Source of the DNA: Chitinivorax tropicus
Lineage (GTDB): Bacteria; Pseudomonadota; Gammaproteobacteria; Burkholderiales; SCOH01
Assembly (NCBI RefSeq): GCF_014202905.1
Contig: NZ_JACHHY010000013.1
Location: forward strand, 62,001 to 126,000
Direction: 5' to 3'
Length of the DNA: 64,000 bases
The notes beneath the pieces were generated by a model, which saw nothing but the letters and a program-made list of their open reading frames with translations, ran no database searches and was not told where the DNA came from. The position numbers were made by a program, and so were the translations under genes. Positions 1 to 8,451 of the stretch are shown here, in pieces. Each line of letters starts with the position of its first letter. Within the stretch, counting starts at the first letter, position 1.

Positions 1-203
1 ACTGAGCTTGCGCTGATCGGTCGATCACATCGGATCATGAAAAGAACATTTGTCGATTTTTTTTACATTTAGTTAAAAGCTATCATGCTATGCTGTTCCA
101 TTCTGTTGAATATAATAAATGTATTATATATGGCATGAGTATTGCTTCCCTGATTGCCCGTCGGCCTAAATACACACAGTCAAAAAACGAAAGTGTTCAA
201 TAT

Positions 204-863
204 ATGAAGAAAATCGTATCCGCTTTGATGGCATTCATGGCGATAGGCGGTTGCCTGGGTGCGGCAACTGTTGCCAATGCCAGTGTCATCACCTACCAGA
301 GCCGCTTTTCCGATGCTGGTAATTTCGCTTCAGGTGCTGAATACAAATCTGCAATTGATGGTTTGCTGACAACGGGTGCAACGGCTGGCTATTGCGATCG
401 CAACGTTGGCGTATTTGCTGATATCAACAATCAGATGCTGTGCCGCAACGGCTCAGACAGCAATATTGCGTTTCACTACAACATCGCGTTTGGTCTGGCC
501 GCCACCAACAGCTGGTCATTCCGTCTAGGGCCGGATTTCAGCAAAGGTGGCGCGGTGTTTTTAGATGGCCAATTGGTGGCATCCAAGAATGATGACTTGT
601 GGTGGTTTGGTGATTTCAATGCCAAGGACGAGTTGTTGGAGGCGACGGTGACCAACCTGCTGGCTGGTAACCATGTCCTGGATATCTATGGCTTTGATTC
701 CTGCTGTGACGGCGAGCAATCCGCGCAATTCCGCGTGGGGGCTGGGCAATGGACAACGTTCTCGCGCCAAGACAAGCAGAATCACGTCCCCGAGCCGGCT
801 TCATTGGCATTGGTTGGGGCTGCAGCCATCGGTTTGCGCGCCAGCCGTCGCCTCTGGGTTTGA
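204..863 (+). CDS. PEP-CTERM exported protein (CCxG type)
   Basis: 219 aa secreted protein of unknown function. I start it at the ATG at 204 because a classic signal peptide follows (MKKIVSALMAF, cleavage near ANA-SVIT); a longer reading from 90 only adds an implausible tail. A weak GAAAG ribosome site lies about 10 nt upstream. The C-terminus is a complete PEP-CTERM sorting signal: VPEPASLAL, a hydrophobic stretch, then arginines (RASRRLW). That tail directs handling by an exosortase in the inner membrane. Near the end of the mature part lies FDSCCDGEQ, a CCxG motif that I recall as the hallmark of one PEP-CTERM family. It stands alone, followed by a terminator. The only exosortase in the window is 17 kb away and has its own partner, so which enzyme processes this protein is open. 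Confidence 0.85.
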   Translation: MKKIVSALMAFMAIGGCLGAATVANASVITYQSRFSDAGNFASGAEYKSAIDGLLTTGATAGYCDRNVGVFADINNQMLCRNGSDSNIAFHYNIAFGLAATNSWSFRLGPDFSKGGAVFLDGQLVASKNDDLWWFGDFNAKDELLEATVTNLLAGNHVLDIYGFDSCCDGEQSAQFRVGAGQWTTFSRQDKQNHVPEPASLALVGAAAIGLRASRRLWV

Positions 864-880
864 GTGCGAGGTAGATGAAA

Positions 881-909
881 AAACCGACACGTAGGTGTCG
901 GTTTTTTTT
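881..909 (+). terminator. Bidirectional intrinsic terminator
   Basis: A perfect 10-bp stem (AAACCGACAC, loop GTAG, GTGTCGGTTT) is followed by eight Ts on the plus strand and preceded by a run of As. It lies 17 nt after the PEP-CTERM gene. The convergent minus-strand gene ends inside its T run, so it can serve both genes. Confidence 0.92.
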
Positions 910-1129
910 ACAGCTCTTTTTCCTGTTGGGCATGTGTTTCACTGCAATAGAACTGCCCATCCCGCTGGAGTGCTTCTTGCTCAGGCACCAGCGTGCCGCA
1001 GCGTCGGCATGGTAGCAACTGGCCAGCCTGGGCTGGTTGTCTGGCTGCTTCGGATCGCTGCTCGCGCTGCCGGAACCAACGCCAGCACAGATATGCAAAC
1101 AACAATACCGCCAAGATGCGGATCAACAT
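908..1129 (-). CDS. Small membrane zinc-ribbon protein, PP0621-like
   Basis: 73 aa, starting at ATG 1129. One N-terminal transmembrane helix (about residues 3-16) is followed by a basic stretch. A cytoplasmic metal-binding module follows, with CRRC near residue 41 and FYCSETH near residue 63. The layout matches the small proteobacterial PP0621 family, whose function is unknown. The two CxxC/CxxxH elements suggest a zinc knuckle (inference). The gene is convergent with the PEP-CTERM gene, and its stop codon overlaps the terminator's T run. Confidence 0.75.
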   Translation of the reverse strand: MLIRILAVLLFAYLCWRWFRQREQRSEAARQPAQAGQLLPCRRCGTLVPEQEALQRDGQFYCSETHAQQEKEL

Positions 1130-1234
1130 GATGGTACTCGCTTCGCCTCAATCGACATTTTTCTACCAACCCTGTACGGAATGTGTTGGTTGTGGGTGGT
1201 CTGTTCAAACAGATGGGTCATCTGCCTGATCAGG

Positions 1235-1624
1235 TCATGGTGTTTTCTTCTGAATGAATTCGATCTTATAACCGTCAGGATCTTCGACAAAGGCAATCAC
1301 CGTGGTGCCATGTTTCATGGGGCCAGCCTCACGTGTGACTTTACCACCCAGCTTCTTGACCTCCTCGCAGGCTTGGTAGGCGTCATCGACTTCAATGGCG
1401 ATATGTCCAAATCCATTGCCTAGCTCGTAACGGTCGGTATCCCAGTTATGGGTGAGTTCAATGACGGTATGTTCGCTTTCTGCGCCATAGCCGATGAATG
1501 CCAGGGTAAAACGCCCTTCCGGATAGTCCTGGCGCCGCAATACGCGCATCTTCAGTACCTGGGTGTAAAAGTCGATGGACTGTTCCAGATTGCCGACACG
1601 TAGCATGGTGTGAAGGATTCGCAT
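1235..1624 (-). CDS. gloA: Lactoylglutathione lyase (glyoxalase I)
   Basis: 129 aa. It converts the hemithioacetal of methylglyoxal and glutathione to S-lactoylglutathione in the cytosol. The ATG at 1624 is preferred over an upstream reading from 1726 because it gives the family N-terminus [13 protein letters not shown] and has AAGGA 9 nt upstream. Metal-ligand positions of the bacterial Ni/Zn enzyme are visible: His5, the glutamate in TVIELTHNW, the histidine in GFGHIAIEV and the glutamate in GYKIEFIQ. The length is typical (about 130-135 aa). It is downstream of, and on the same strand as, the YgjP-like gene, but with a 110-nt gap. Confidence 0.95.
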   Translation of the reverse strand: MRILHTMLRVGNLEQSIDFYTQVLKMRVLRRQDYPEGRFTLAFIGYGAESEHTVIELTHNWDTDRYELGNGFGHIAIEVDDAYQACEEVKKLGGKVTREAGPMKHGTTVIAFVEDPDGYKIEFIQKKTP

Positions 1625-1735
1625 GGTTTGTTGTCCTTGAATGTTTGACGTGATGGGCCGTGAGCGGGGCGCTGCTGGCCTGTGCGATGATACTGTGCCG
1701 CTGCAACCCGATTGCCTGACGCTCACGAGCGGAAT

Positions 1736-2488
1736 TCAGAGCTGATGGAGTCTAGTGCTGATGGCCCGTAGTTCCGATCTGGCCAGCTTGTAGGCTGGGT
1801 ACAGTTTAGCGACATGTGACCAGAATCGCTCGGAGTGATTCATTTCCAGCAGGTGTGCAAGCTCGTGGATGATGACGTAGTCAACCAGGTGTGGGGGGGC
1901 TTGAATCAATCGCCAGTTCAGGCGGATCTCCTGCTTGCCGTTGCAGCTCCCCCAGCGAGTCCGCGCGTTGGATAGCAGAATCTTGCTGGGCACCACCCCT
2001 AGCTGGGGTGCCAGGGTTTGGGCCCGTGCCATGAAGTGGGGCCTGGCCTGTTGCATGAGCCAGCGTTTCACGGGCAGGGCAGGCAGCTGATCTGCCGGTA
2101 GACCAACCAATAATTCATTGCCTAATTGTCTGATTGCGATCCGATCTGTTGTCACGACCCGTAAGGTGATGGCCTGCCCCAATAACCAAAGGGTGCTGCC
2201 ATCCTGTAGCGGCGCCGGGTGGGGGGGCTCCTCCTGCCATTGGGCCAGTTTATCCAGTATCCAATCGGCTTTTTCGGCCAATAATGCATGGATGCGTGCT
2301 TCGCTGACTTGAGTTGGCACGCTGACCGTCAAGCCTTGCCGGTCGATGCGCAGCCCTAAGGTGCGGCGCTTGGCGCTACGCTTCAGGCTGTACTGGATGT
2401 GGTGGTCAGCCAGTTTAATCGACCGTTGCTCGGCTTGGGGTGTTGGCAAGATTGGATTGATTTCGTGGATGACATGGGCCGATCCCAC
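1736..2488 (-). CDS. YgjP/SprT-like zinc metallopeptidase (DUF45)
   Basis: About 250 aa. The C-terminal half carries the gluzincin motif HELAHLLEMNHSERFW, with HExxH and a third histidine nearby, as in YgjP/WLM-type metal-dependent hydrolases. The N-terminal region (QYSLKRSAKRRTLGLRI) is typical of the same family. No substrate is known. The start is uncertain. The longest frame begins at a GTG at 2488 inside the 3' end of plsC, giving a 74-nt overlap with weak ribosome-site support; a TTG near 2446 is an alternative. The overlap suggests translational coupling with plsC and gmhB upstream. Confidence 0.85.
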   Translation of the reverse strand: MGSAHVIHEINPILPTPQAEQRSIKLADHHIQYSLKRSAKRRTLGLRIDRQGLTVSVPTQVSEARIHALLAEKADWILDKLAQWQEEPPHPAPLQDGSTLWLLGQAITLRVVTTDRIAIRQLGNELLVGLPADQLPALPVKRWLMQQARPHFMARAQTLAPQLGVVPSKILLSNARTRWGSCNGKQEIRLNWRLIQAPPHLVDYVIIHELAHLLEMNHSERFWSHVAKLYPAYKLARSELRAISTRLHQL

Positions 2489-3191
2489 TGATACGTGGCA
2501 TCTCGTGATTGATCCAGCCTTGCCCGGCGTTGGTTAGGCTCTGGATGGTGTGCCCCGCTGGGTGGATGGCTGGGCCGATTGAAACGGTGATTTCACCTGG
2601 GAATCGCCACAGCGAATTTTTTGGCCAGAACTCACCGGAGTTCAGCGCGACTGGCAGGATCGGTACATTCAAGTCATGCGCCAAGCGGGCGCCGCCATGT
2701 TTGAATTCACGTTGTTTGCCAGCAGGCACCCTTGATCCCTCAGGGAAGATGACAATCCAAAAGCCTTTGGCAAGGCGATCCCGGCCTTGGTCGATCAATT
2801 GTTGATTGGCTTTTCTGCGATCGGACCGATTGATCAGAATCGGGGACAAGGTGGCCAGACCCCAGCCAAAAAATGGCACCCAGGCCAGCTCACGCTTCGC
2901 CACCCAGACCTGGGGCGGGAAAATGGCCTGGAACACAACGGTTTCCCAGGCGGACTGGTGCTTCGAATAGATGATACAGGGGGTGTCGGGCAGGTTTTCC
3001 AGCCCCTCTACGCGATAACGGACCCCGCATAGATGCACCCCAAACCAAGTGTAAAGCCGTGACCAGCCAGTCACGATACGATAGCGACGCAGCGGAGGGA
3101 GTGGCAGAACCAGCAGCGCAATCAGTGCAAATATCGGTGTGATGATGAGGAGTATCAGTAAGAACAGCAGGGATCGCAACCAGACTTTCAT
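2415..3191 (-). CDS. plsC: 1-acyl-sn-glycerol-3-phosphate acyltransferase
   Basis: 258 aa inner-membrane enzyme that adds the second acyl chain to lysophosphatidic acid, making phosphatidic acid. An N-terminal membrane helix (residues 5-30) is followed by the acyltransferase block KHQSAWET (the HX4D/E box, about residue 78) and the substrate-binding FPEGSR. It starts at ATG 3191, overlapping the gmhB stop as ATGA, so the two are translationally coupled. The last ~20 residues extend past the usual family end and overlap the next gene. Confidence 0.94.
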   Translation of the reverse strand: MKVWLRSLLFLLILLIITPIFALIALLVLPLPPLRRYRIVTGWSRLYTWFGVHLCGVRYRVEGLENLPDTPCIIYSKHQSAWETVVFQAIFPPQVWVAKRELAWVPFFGWGLATLSPILINRSDRRKANQQLIDQGRDRLAKGFWIVIFPEGSRVPAGKQREFKHGGARLAHDLNVPILPVALNSGEFWPKNSLWRFPGEITVSIGPAIHPAGHTIQSLTNAGQGWINHEMPRISGIGPCHPRNQSNLANTPSRATVD

Positions 3192-3736
3192 TCATCCTCC
3201 GGCAGCTTGGCAAGGTATTCTGCCGCTTGCTGCAGATTGTCAAAAATCAATGTGCCCTCGGGCAGATTGCCATCTGCCTTGGTCTTTTCGCCTTTGCCGG
3301 TCAGCACCAGGATGGGTTGCCCGCCCATGGCATGGATGGCTTCCAGATCGCGCAGGCTGTCACCGATGCCGGGCACGCCAGTCAGGCGGATACCGAACCG
3401 GTCTGCAATCTGCTCGAACATGCCTGTTTCCGGTTTTCTGCAATTGCATGCATCCTTGGCCGTGTGTGGGCAAAAAAACACGGCATCCACCCGACCACCG
3501 CTCTGCGATAGCAGCTTATGCATTTTCTGGTGCATGGCATTGAGCGCCGACATATCGAACAGGCCACGGCCAATCCCGGATTGGTTGGTGGCGACGACCA
3601 CGCGATATCCGGCTTGATTCAACAGCGCGATGGCTTCCAGACTGCCCGGCAGGGGCTGCCATTCATCAGGGTTTTTGATGAATTCGGCGCTGTCGTAGTT
3701 GATGACGCCGTCGCGGTCGAGAATGACAAATTTCAT
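3188..3736 (-). CDS. gmhB: D-glycero-D-manno-heptose-1,7-bisphosphate 7-phosphatase
   Basis: 182 aa HAD-family phosphatase of ADP-heptose synthesis for the lipopolysaccharide inner core. It has the HAD motif I (ILDRDGVIN, aspartates 7 and 9), motif II (ATNQSGIGRG) and the CxH/CxC zinc-loop pattern (FFCPHTAKDACNC) that marks GmhB. ATG 3736 has AAGGT about 9 nt upstream. It lies downstream of glyS on the same strand with a 290-nt gap; gmhB-plsC beside glyQS is a common neighbourhood in Neisseriales and relatives. Confidence 0.95.
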   Translation of the reverse strand: MKFVILDRDGVINYDSAEFIKNPDEWQPLPGSLEAIALLNQAGYRVVVATNQSGIGRGLFDMSALNAMHQKMHKLLSQSGGRVDAVFFCPHTAKDACNCRKPETGMFEQIADRFGIRLTGVPGIGDSLRDLEAIHAMGGQPILVLTGKGEKTKADGNLPEGTLIFDNLQQAAEYLAKLPEDE

Positions 3737-3980
3737 GTAAGTGACCTTAACATAAACACTATGGAACGACTAGCAGGGAGCGCCCTGGCTTGCCTTGACT
3801 TGGCACAAGTGCATGTCGGCAGGGTCTAGTTTACAACATGCGCAAGCCTTGTAGTCTGGTGTTCAGCAAGACTGATGCAGCCCTCGATAGCTTTATAGCT
3901 GGCATCGGCGGGTTATGTCTTGGGTCAGGGCGACAAGGGCGGATCAGATGAGCATTCGTTTGCGGGCGGTGTGGTGAAGA

Positions 3981-4011
3981 AAAAACAGGCCGCATGAGCG
4001 GCCTGTTTTTT
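3981..4011 (-). terminator. Terminator downstream of glyS
   Basis: AAAAACAGGCCGC, loop ATGA, then GCGGCCTGTTTTTT. It is symmetric, with A and T runs on both sides, and lies 15 nt beyond the glyS stop codon. The remaining ~240 nt up to gmhB shows no gene; it must carry the gmhB promoter, which I could not place. Confidence 0.9.
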
Positions 4012-4025
4012 GATGGCGGTGGTGG

Positions 4026-6095
4026 TCAGACCGCCAGCTTGGAGATGTCCGCCACCTGATTCATCAAGCCACCCAGCTGCGTAAGCAGGGCCAGGCGGTT
4101 TTGACGGATCAAGGGCTCATCGGTCATCACCATGACCTGATCAAAGAAGGCATCGACCGCTTCGCGCAGACCGGCCAGCGCTTTCAGTGCCTCTGTGTAG
4201 CCTTGATTGGCAACGTGGGACTCCACAATCGGCTTGATTTGGGTCACGGCGTCAAACAGTGCTTTCTCGGCGGCTTCTTGCAGCAGGGTGAAGTCGGGTG
4301 CCACGGTGATGGCGTCGGTCTTCTTGAGGATGTTGCCGATCCGTTTGTTGGCGGCGGCCAGGCTGTTGGCCTCGGGCAGCTCGCGGAAGGCGGTGACGGC
4401 TTCCACTCGTGGCAGCACCTGGTCAACGCGGCGTGGGCCTTGGCTGACGACGGCATCGATGACGTTGTTGTCGAACTGCCGGCCAGACAGGTAATTCTTC
4501 AGGCGCTCCTGCATGAAGTCGAACAGCTTGGAGACGGTATCGTCGGCCAGTTTGGCGGTAATGAAACCGGCGCGGGCGTGTTCGAGGAGTTCCTGCAGAT
4601 CCAGTGACAGCGGCGATTCCAACAGGATGCGCAATACACCCAGCGCGTGACGGCGCAGACCGAATGGGTCTTTGTCGCCGGTGGGGATCAGGCCGATGCC
4701 CCAAATGCCGACTAACGTGTCCAGTTTGTCCGCCAGGGCAACAGCAGCGGCGATGTTGTCCTGTGGCAGGGTGTCACCGGCAAAGCGGGGGTGATAATGG
4801 CCCTCGATGGCGGTGGCAATGGCTGCTGGTTCGCCATCGATACGGGCATAGTACATACCCATGATGCCTTGCAGCTCGGGGAATTCGCCAACCATATCCG
4901 TCAGCAGGTCTGCCTTGGCCAGATAGGCTGCGCGTTCGGCTTGCTGGGTATCGGCGTGCAGCTTGCCAGCGATGATGCCCGCCAGTTTGCACAGGCGTTG
5001 CACGCGCTCCAGTTGCGTACCCAGTTTGTTGTGGTAGACCACGTTTTCCAGGCGTTGTACGCGGGCATCCAACCGTTGCTTCTGATCCTGCTCGAAGAAG
5101 AATTTCGCATCCGACAGGCGGGCGCGCAGTACGCGCTCATTGCCATGCACGATGTGGCTCGGGTCGTCCGTCTGCAGGTTGCTGACCACCAGGAAACGCG
5201 ACTGCAGGCGGCCCTGTGCATCCAGCAATGGGAAGTATTTCTGGTGCTGCTGCATGGATAGGATCAGGCACTCCTGCGGGACTTTCAGGAAGTCTTCACT
5301 GAAGGCGCCGACATAGACCGCAGGCCATTCCACCAGGGCGGTGACTTCATCCAACAAGGCATCGTAATCCGCCAGCTGGCAGTGGGCCGCAGCTGCAGCG
5401 CGCTTGAGTTGGTCTTCGATATGGGCGCGGCGGGCCGCGAAGCTGGCAATGACCTTGCCTTGCTCATACAGGGTGCGGGCGTATTCATCGGCATGGGCGA
5501 TGCTGACCTCGCCTGAGGACAGAAAGCGGTGGCCCAGGGTGGCGCGACCACTGCTGAGCTCCAACACTTGGCCATCGATGATCTGGCTGCCATGCAACAT
5601 GATCAAGCCATGCACCGGTCGGATGAATTGGCTTTCGCGCGCGCCCCAGCGCATCAGCTTGGGCGCGGGCAGCTTCTTCAATGCGGCTTCCACGATGGTG
5701 ACCAGCTGGCTGGCCAGGGGCTCCCCTTGTTTGGTGAACCGATGGACATAGACATCGTTTTTGCCATCGTGGCCGACGGCCAGCTCGGCAATGTCAATGC
5801 CGCACGAGCGGGCAAAGCCAGCCAGGGCCGGGGTCGGTTGGCCATCCTTCATGGCATTGGCCACCGCCGGGCCACGGCGTTCTACCTGTTGATCGGGCTG
5901 CAGGTCAACCACATGCGGGATGGTGACCGCCAAGCGGCGAGGGCTGGCGAACACATGGTGTTCGACGCCTGCGGCAACAAAATTCAGGCGGACGAGTTCG
6001 TCCACAATACTCTGCGCGAAGGCCGCGCCCAGCTTGGGCAGGGCTTTGGGGGGCAGTTCTTCGGTCAGCAGTTCAATCAGTAACGTATCTTGCAT
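4026..6095 (-). CDS. glyS: Glycyl-tRNA synthetase beta subunit
   Basis: 689 aa. With the alpha subunit it forms the alpha2beta2 glycyl-tRNA synthetase of bacteria; beta contributes tRNA binding. The N-terminus LLIELLTEELPPKALPKLG is diagnostic, and the C-terminal anticodon-binding DALR-like region ends the protein. The start is ATG 6095, giving the conserved MQDTLLIELLTEE; the frame is open to a TTG at 6122 but the family starts here. The gap to glyQ is 45 nt, consistent with co-transcription. Confidence 0.97.
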   Translation of the reverse strand: MQDTLLIELLTEELPPKALPKLGAAFAQSIVDELVRLNFVAAGVEHHVFASPRRLAVTIPHVVDLQPDQQVERRGPAVANAMKDGQPTPALAGFARSCGIDIAELAVGHDGKNDVYVHRFTKQGEPLASQLVTIVEAALKKLPAPKLMRWGARESQFIRPVHGLIMLHGSQIIDGQVLELSSGRATLGHRFLSSGEVSIAHADEYARTLYEQGKVIASFAARRAHIEDQLKRAAAAAHCQLADYDALLDEVTALVEWPAVYVGAFSEDFLKVPQECLILSMQQHQKYFPLLDAQGRLQSRFLVVSNLQTDDPSHIVHGNERVLRARLSDAKFFFEQDQKQRLDARVQRLENVVYHNKLGTQLERVQRLCKLAGIIAGKLHADTQQAERAAYLAKADLLTDMVGEFPELQGIMGMYYARIDGEPAAIATAIEGHYHPRFAGDTLPQDNIAAAVALADKLDTLVGIWGIGLIPTGDKDPFGLRRHALGVLRILLESPLSLDLQELLEHARAGFITAKLADDTVSKLFDFMQERLKNYLSGRQFDNNVIDAVVSQGPRRVDQVLPRVEAVTAFRELPEANSLAAANKRIGNILKKTDAITVAPDFTLLQEAAEKALFDAVTQIKPIVESHVANQGYTEALKALAGLREAVDAFFDQVMVMTDEPLIRQNRLALLTQLGGLMNQVADISKLAV

Positions 6096-6140
6096 GGCCA
6101 ATTCTTTATCGGTAAGTCGCAAACCGGGGCTGCGACAAGA

Positions 6141-7034
6141 TCATGGTTTCGCTTGGCACATCGGGAAGCCCAGGGCCTCACGAGCGTCGTAATAAGCTTG
6201 TGCCACACCACGGGACAGGGTGCGCAGGCGGCCAATGTAGGCAGCACGCTCGGTGACCGAGATGGCGCCACGCGCGTCCAGCAGGTTGAAGGTGTGGCTG
6301 GCCTTCATGATCATCTCGTAACCCGGCAAGGGCAGGCCCAGCTCCAGCAGGCGTGTTGCTTCGGCTTCGAAGTCGTTGAATTGCTCGAACAGCAGCGCGA
6401 CATTGCTGGCGTCAAACGCAAATTTCGATTGCTCGACCTCGTTCTGGTAGAACACATCGCCATAGGTCAGTTTGCTGCCATCTGGCATGGTCGCCCATAC
6501 CAGGTCATAGACATTTTCCACGCCTTGCAGATACATCGCCAAGCGTTCCAGTCCATAGGTGATCTCGCCGGTTACGGGTTTGCAGTCCAGCCCACCAACC
6601 TGTTGGAAGTAGGTGAACTGGGTGACTTCCATGCCATTGAGCCACACCTCCCACCCCAAACCCCATGCGCCTAGTGATGGGCTTTCCCAGTCATCTTCGA
6701 CAAAACGGATGTCGTAGATGGTCGGGTCAACGCCTAGCGCCCGCAGGCTGTCCAGATAGAGGTCCTGGATGTTGTCGGGGCTGGGTTTCAACACGACCTG
6801 AAATTGGTGGTGCTGGAACAGGCGGTTGGGGTTTTCGCCATAGCGGCCATCTTTCGGGCGGCGGGAAGGCTGCACGTAGGCGGCATTCCAGGGCTCCGGG
6901 CCTACGGCGCGCAGAAAGGTGGCAGTATGGAAGGTGCCAGCGCCGACTTCCATGTCGTAGGGCTGCATGAGCGCACAGCCCTGTTTGTTCCAGTAATGCT
7001 GGAGGGTGAGAATGATTTCCTGAAAGGTCAGCAT
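6141..7034 (-). CDS. glyQ: Glycyl-tRNA synthetase alpha subunit
   Basis: 297 aa class II synthetase catalytic subunit that activates glycine. It starts at ATG 7034 with the conserved [15 protein letters not shown] and contains [17 protein letters not shown] and [10 protein letters not shown], which are family signatures. The length is normal (about 300 aa). It is the first gene of glyQ-glyS. No clear Shine-Dalgarno sequence is visible upstream. Confidence 0.97.
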   Translation of the reverse strand: MLTFQEIILTLQHYWNKQGCALMQPYDMEVGAGTFHTATFLRAVGPEPWNAAYVQPSRRPKDGRYGENPNRLFQHHQFQVVLKPSPDNIQDLYLDSLRALGVDPTIYDIRFVEDDWESPSLGAWGLGWEVWLNGMEVTQFTYFQQVGGLDCKPVTGEITYGLERLAMYLQGVENVYDLVWATMPDGSKLTYGDVFYQNEVEQSKFAFDASNVALLFEQFNDFEAEATRLLELGLPLPGYEMIMKASHTFNLLDARGAISVTERAAYIGRLRTLSRGVAQAYYDAREALGFPMCQAKP

Positions 7035-7209
7035 GAATCGATGCTTGCTAGTAAGGTCGAAACGGGCATTCTAACCCGATTGGATTGGCGGTAAAACCCA
7101 GAATTCAGCGGGGTGGGTCGAATCCGGCAAAACGATTGTTGCCGAGCGCAGCATAGAGTCAGACAAGCGCCAGTCCCGGCGCTTGTCTTTATACACCAAT
7201 GTGATTGGG

Positions 7210-7449
7210 TCAGCCCTTGACATCAGCCAGGCTGGCGCCAAAGTTGATGTGAAACACCTGGCCCTCCATGACCATGGCGGGTACGGACTTGACGCCCGCG
7301 CGTTCCGCCTCGCCAATACGGTCGCGCTGTTCGCCCAAATGCACGACTTCCACTTGATAGCGTTGCTGATCCAGTGCGCTTGCGAATTGCTGTTCCGCCG
7401 CGACACAGACCGGGCATCCTGCGTGGTAGAAAACGGCTTTTGCAGTCAT
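7210..7449 (-). CDS. Small thioredoxin/glutaredoxin-fold protein
   Basis: 79 aa. The redox motif AGCPVC lies near the N-terminus (Cys residues about 12 and 15), followed by a VKSVPAMVMEG cis-proline loop, the standard glutaredoxin-like arrangement. ATG 7449 is preceded by AAGGAG. It is probably a cytosolic thiol oxidoreductase or thiol-sensing protein; the partner is unknown. It stands between glyQ and the MarR gene on the same strand, separated from the MarR gene by 158 nt. Confidence 0.8.
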   Translation of the reverse strand: MTAKAVFYHAGCPVCVAAEQQFASALDQQRYQVEVVHLGEQRDRIGEAERAGVKSVPAMVMEGQVFHINFGASLADVKG

Positions 7450-7607
7450 AATGCGGTCACTCCTTTGTCGTAGATGATGGGGTGCGGGTGCTCAGTCCGG
7501 TCGCCAAACTCAGCTGAGCATCCGGTTCTTGCCTGATCGAGATCAGGCGGTGTATCGACCTCAGGCGATGCCTGCTGTCAAATGCTTTTCCCTTGGCTTG
7601 TGCCGGT

Positions 7608-8285
7608 TCATCCTTGGCGCATTGCTGCCGGGCGATTCCTGTCGTTGAGCCAGGTGATGGCCTGCGTTGCTGATTCCGCCTGCTCATGCTCTGGGCAGTC
7701 CAGCCGTAAATGCGCTACGGCCATTGCCGTCCCGACCAGCCTGCAGAAGTGGGGCATGGCCGCATCTGGGTACTGATTGGCAACGAAGTACCTGCAGCTT
7801 GGGCACATGCGCGATATAGGAATCCTGTCTTGCCCCTGTAATGTGCGGATCAGTTTGAGTAGGGTCTGATAGCACGCCGTCACCTCATGCTCTGGCAGCC
7901 TGGTCAATGCATCGGCCAGAAAGTGATGCCAACCATCGATTTCCGCAACCAAGGCCTTACCCGCGTCGGTCAGCGCCAGCGCCAGCGCACGGGCGTCGTC
8001 CGGGCTCCGGGCCTTGGATACCCATCCTTTCTTCACCAGTACTTTCACCGCATCGCTGATGGTGGGTGCCGCCAAGGCCGTCTGCTCCGCAATCACCTTC
8101 AATTGCAAAGATCGCCCACGCACGCTGAGCAGCGACAGGATTTCCATCTGCGTCGGCGTCAGCCCGTGCTGGCCTGCCATCTGCCATGCGTGGAAGCGCA
8201 GGGCAACGGATAGTCGCACCAGGGAATCAGCCAATTTGCCGTGCAAGGTCTGGCTGGGCGTATCAAGTGGGTGGGTATCGCTCAT
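7608..8285 (-). CDS. MarR-family regulator with C-terminal cysteine cluster
   Basis: 225 aa. Residues about 20-140 form a MarR winged helix (LTPTQMEILSLL, the recognition helix LAAPTISDAVKVL and the wing SPDDARALAL). The C-terminal ~75 residues are not part of the core fold. They carry four cysteines in the pattern CPSC, PHFC, LDCPEHE, which looks like a zinc or iron-sulfur site (inference). ATG 8285 has no ribosome site, and the predicted transcript begins within a few bases of it. A 15-bp inverted repeat overlies the promoter, so autorepression is likely. No obvious target operon is adjacent except possibly the thioredoxin-fold gene downstream. Confidence 0.88.
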   Translation of the reverse strand: MSDTHPLDTPSQTLHGKLADSLVRLSVALRFHAWQMAGQHGLTPTQMEILSLLSVRGRSLQLKVIAEQTALAAPTISDAVKVLVKKGWVSKARSPDDARALALALTDAGKALVAEIDGWHHFLADALTRLPEHEVTACYQTLLKLIRTLQGQDRIPISRMCPSCRYFVANQYPDAAMPHFCRLVGTAMAVAHLRLDCPEHEQAESATQAITWLNDRNRPAAMRQG

Positions 8286-8293
8286 GGTTTTTA

Positions 8294-8322
8294 TTATTAG
8301 GATTCCTAATTAAAATTGTCAA
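8294..8322 (-). promoter_or_regulatory. MarR gene promoter with overlapping operator
   Basis: On the minus strand, a perfect -35 (TTGACA, 8322-8317), a 17-nt spacer and a -10 TAATAA (8299-8294) lie immediately before the ATG at 8285. The inverted repeat ATTAGGA-N-TCCTAAT (8296-8310) covers the spacer and the -10, the classic place for a repressor. Transcription should begin around 8286-8287, giving a leaderless or nearly leaderless mRNA. Confidence 0.75.
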
Positions 8323-8402
8323 GGGTTTTGCATAATGTTGCATCGGCAAAACAAGTCTTATCCGTGCTAGGTGAAGAGTGGGGGCCAGTGGCCTCAATGA
8401 AA

Positions 8403-8425
8403 ATGACCAGCACGTAGCTGGTCAT
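8403..8425 (-). terminator. Probable terminator of pstS
   Basis: A perfect 9-bp stem (ATGACCAGC, loop ACGTA, GCTGGTCAT) lies 27 nt beyond the pstS stop. On the minus strand it is followed only by TTTC, so termination may be weak. Confidence 0.6.
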
Positions 8426-8451
8426 CAGGGGCAGGCGGGTCAGGGGGCTGA

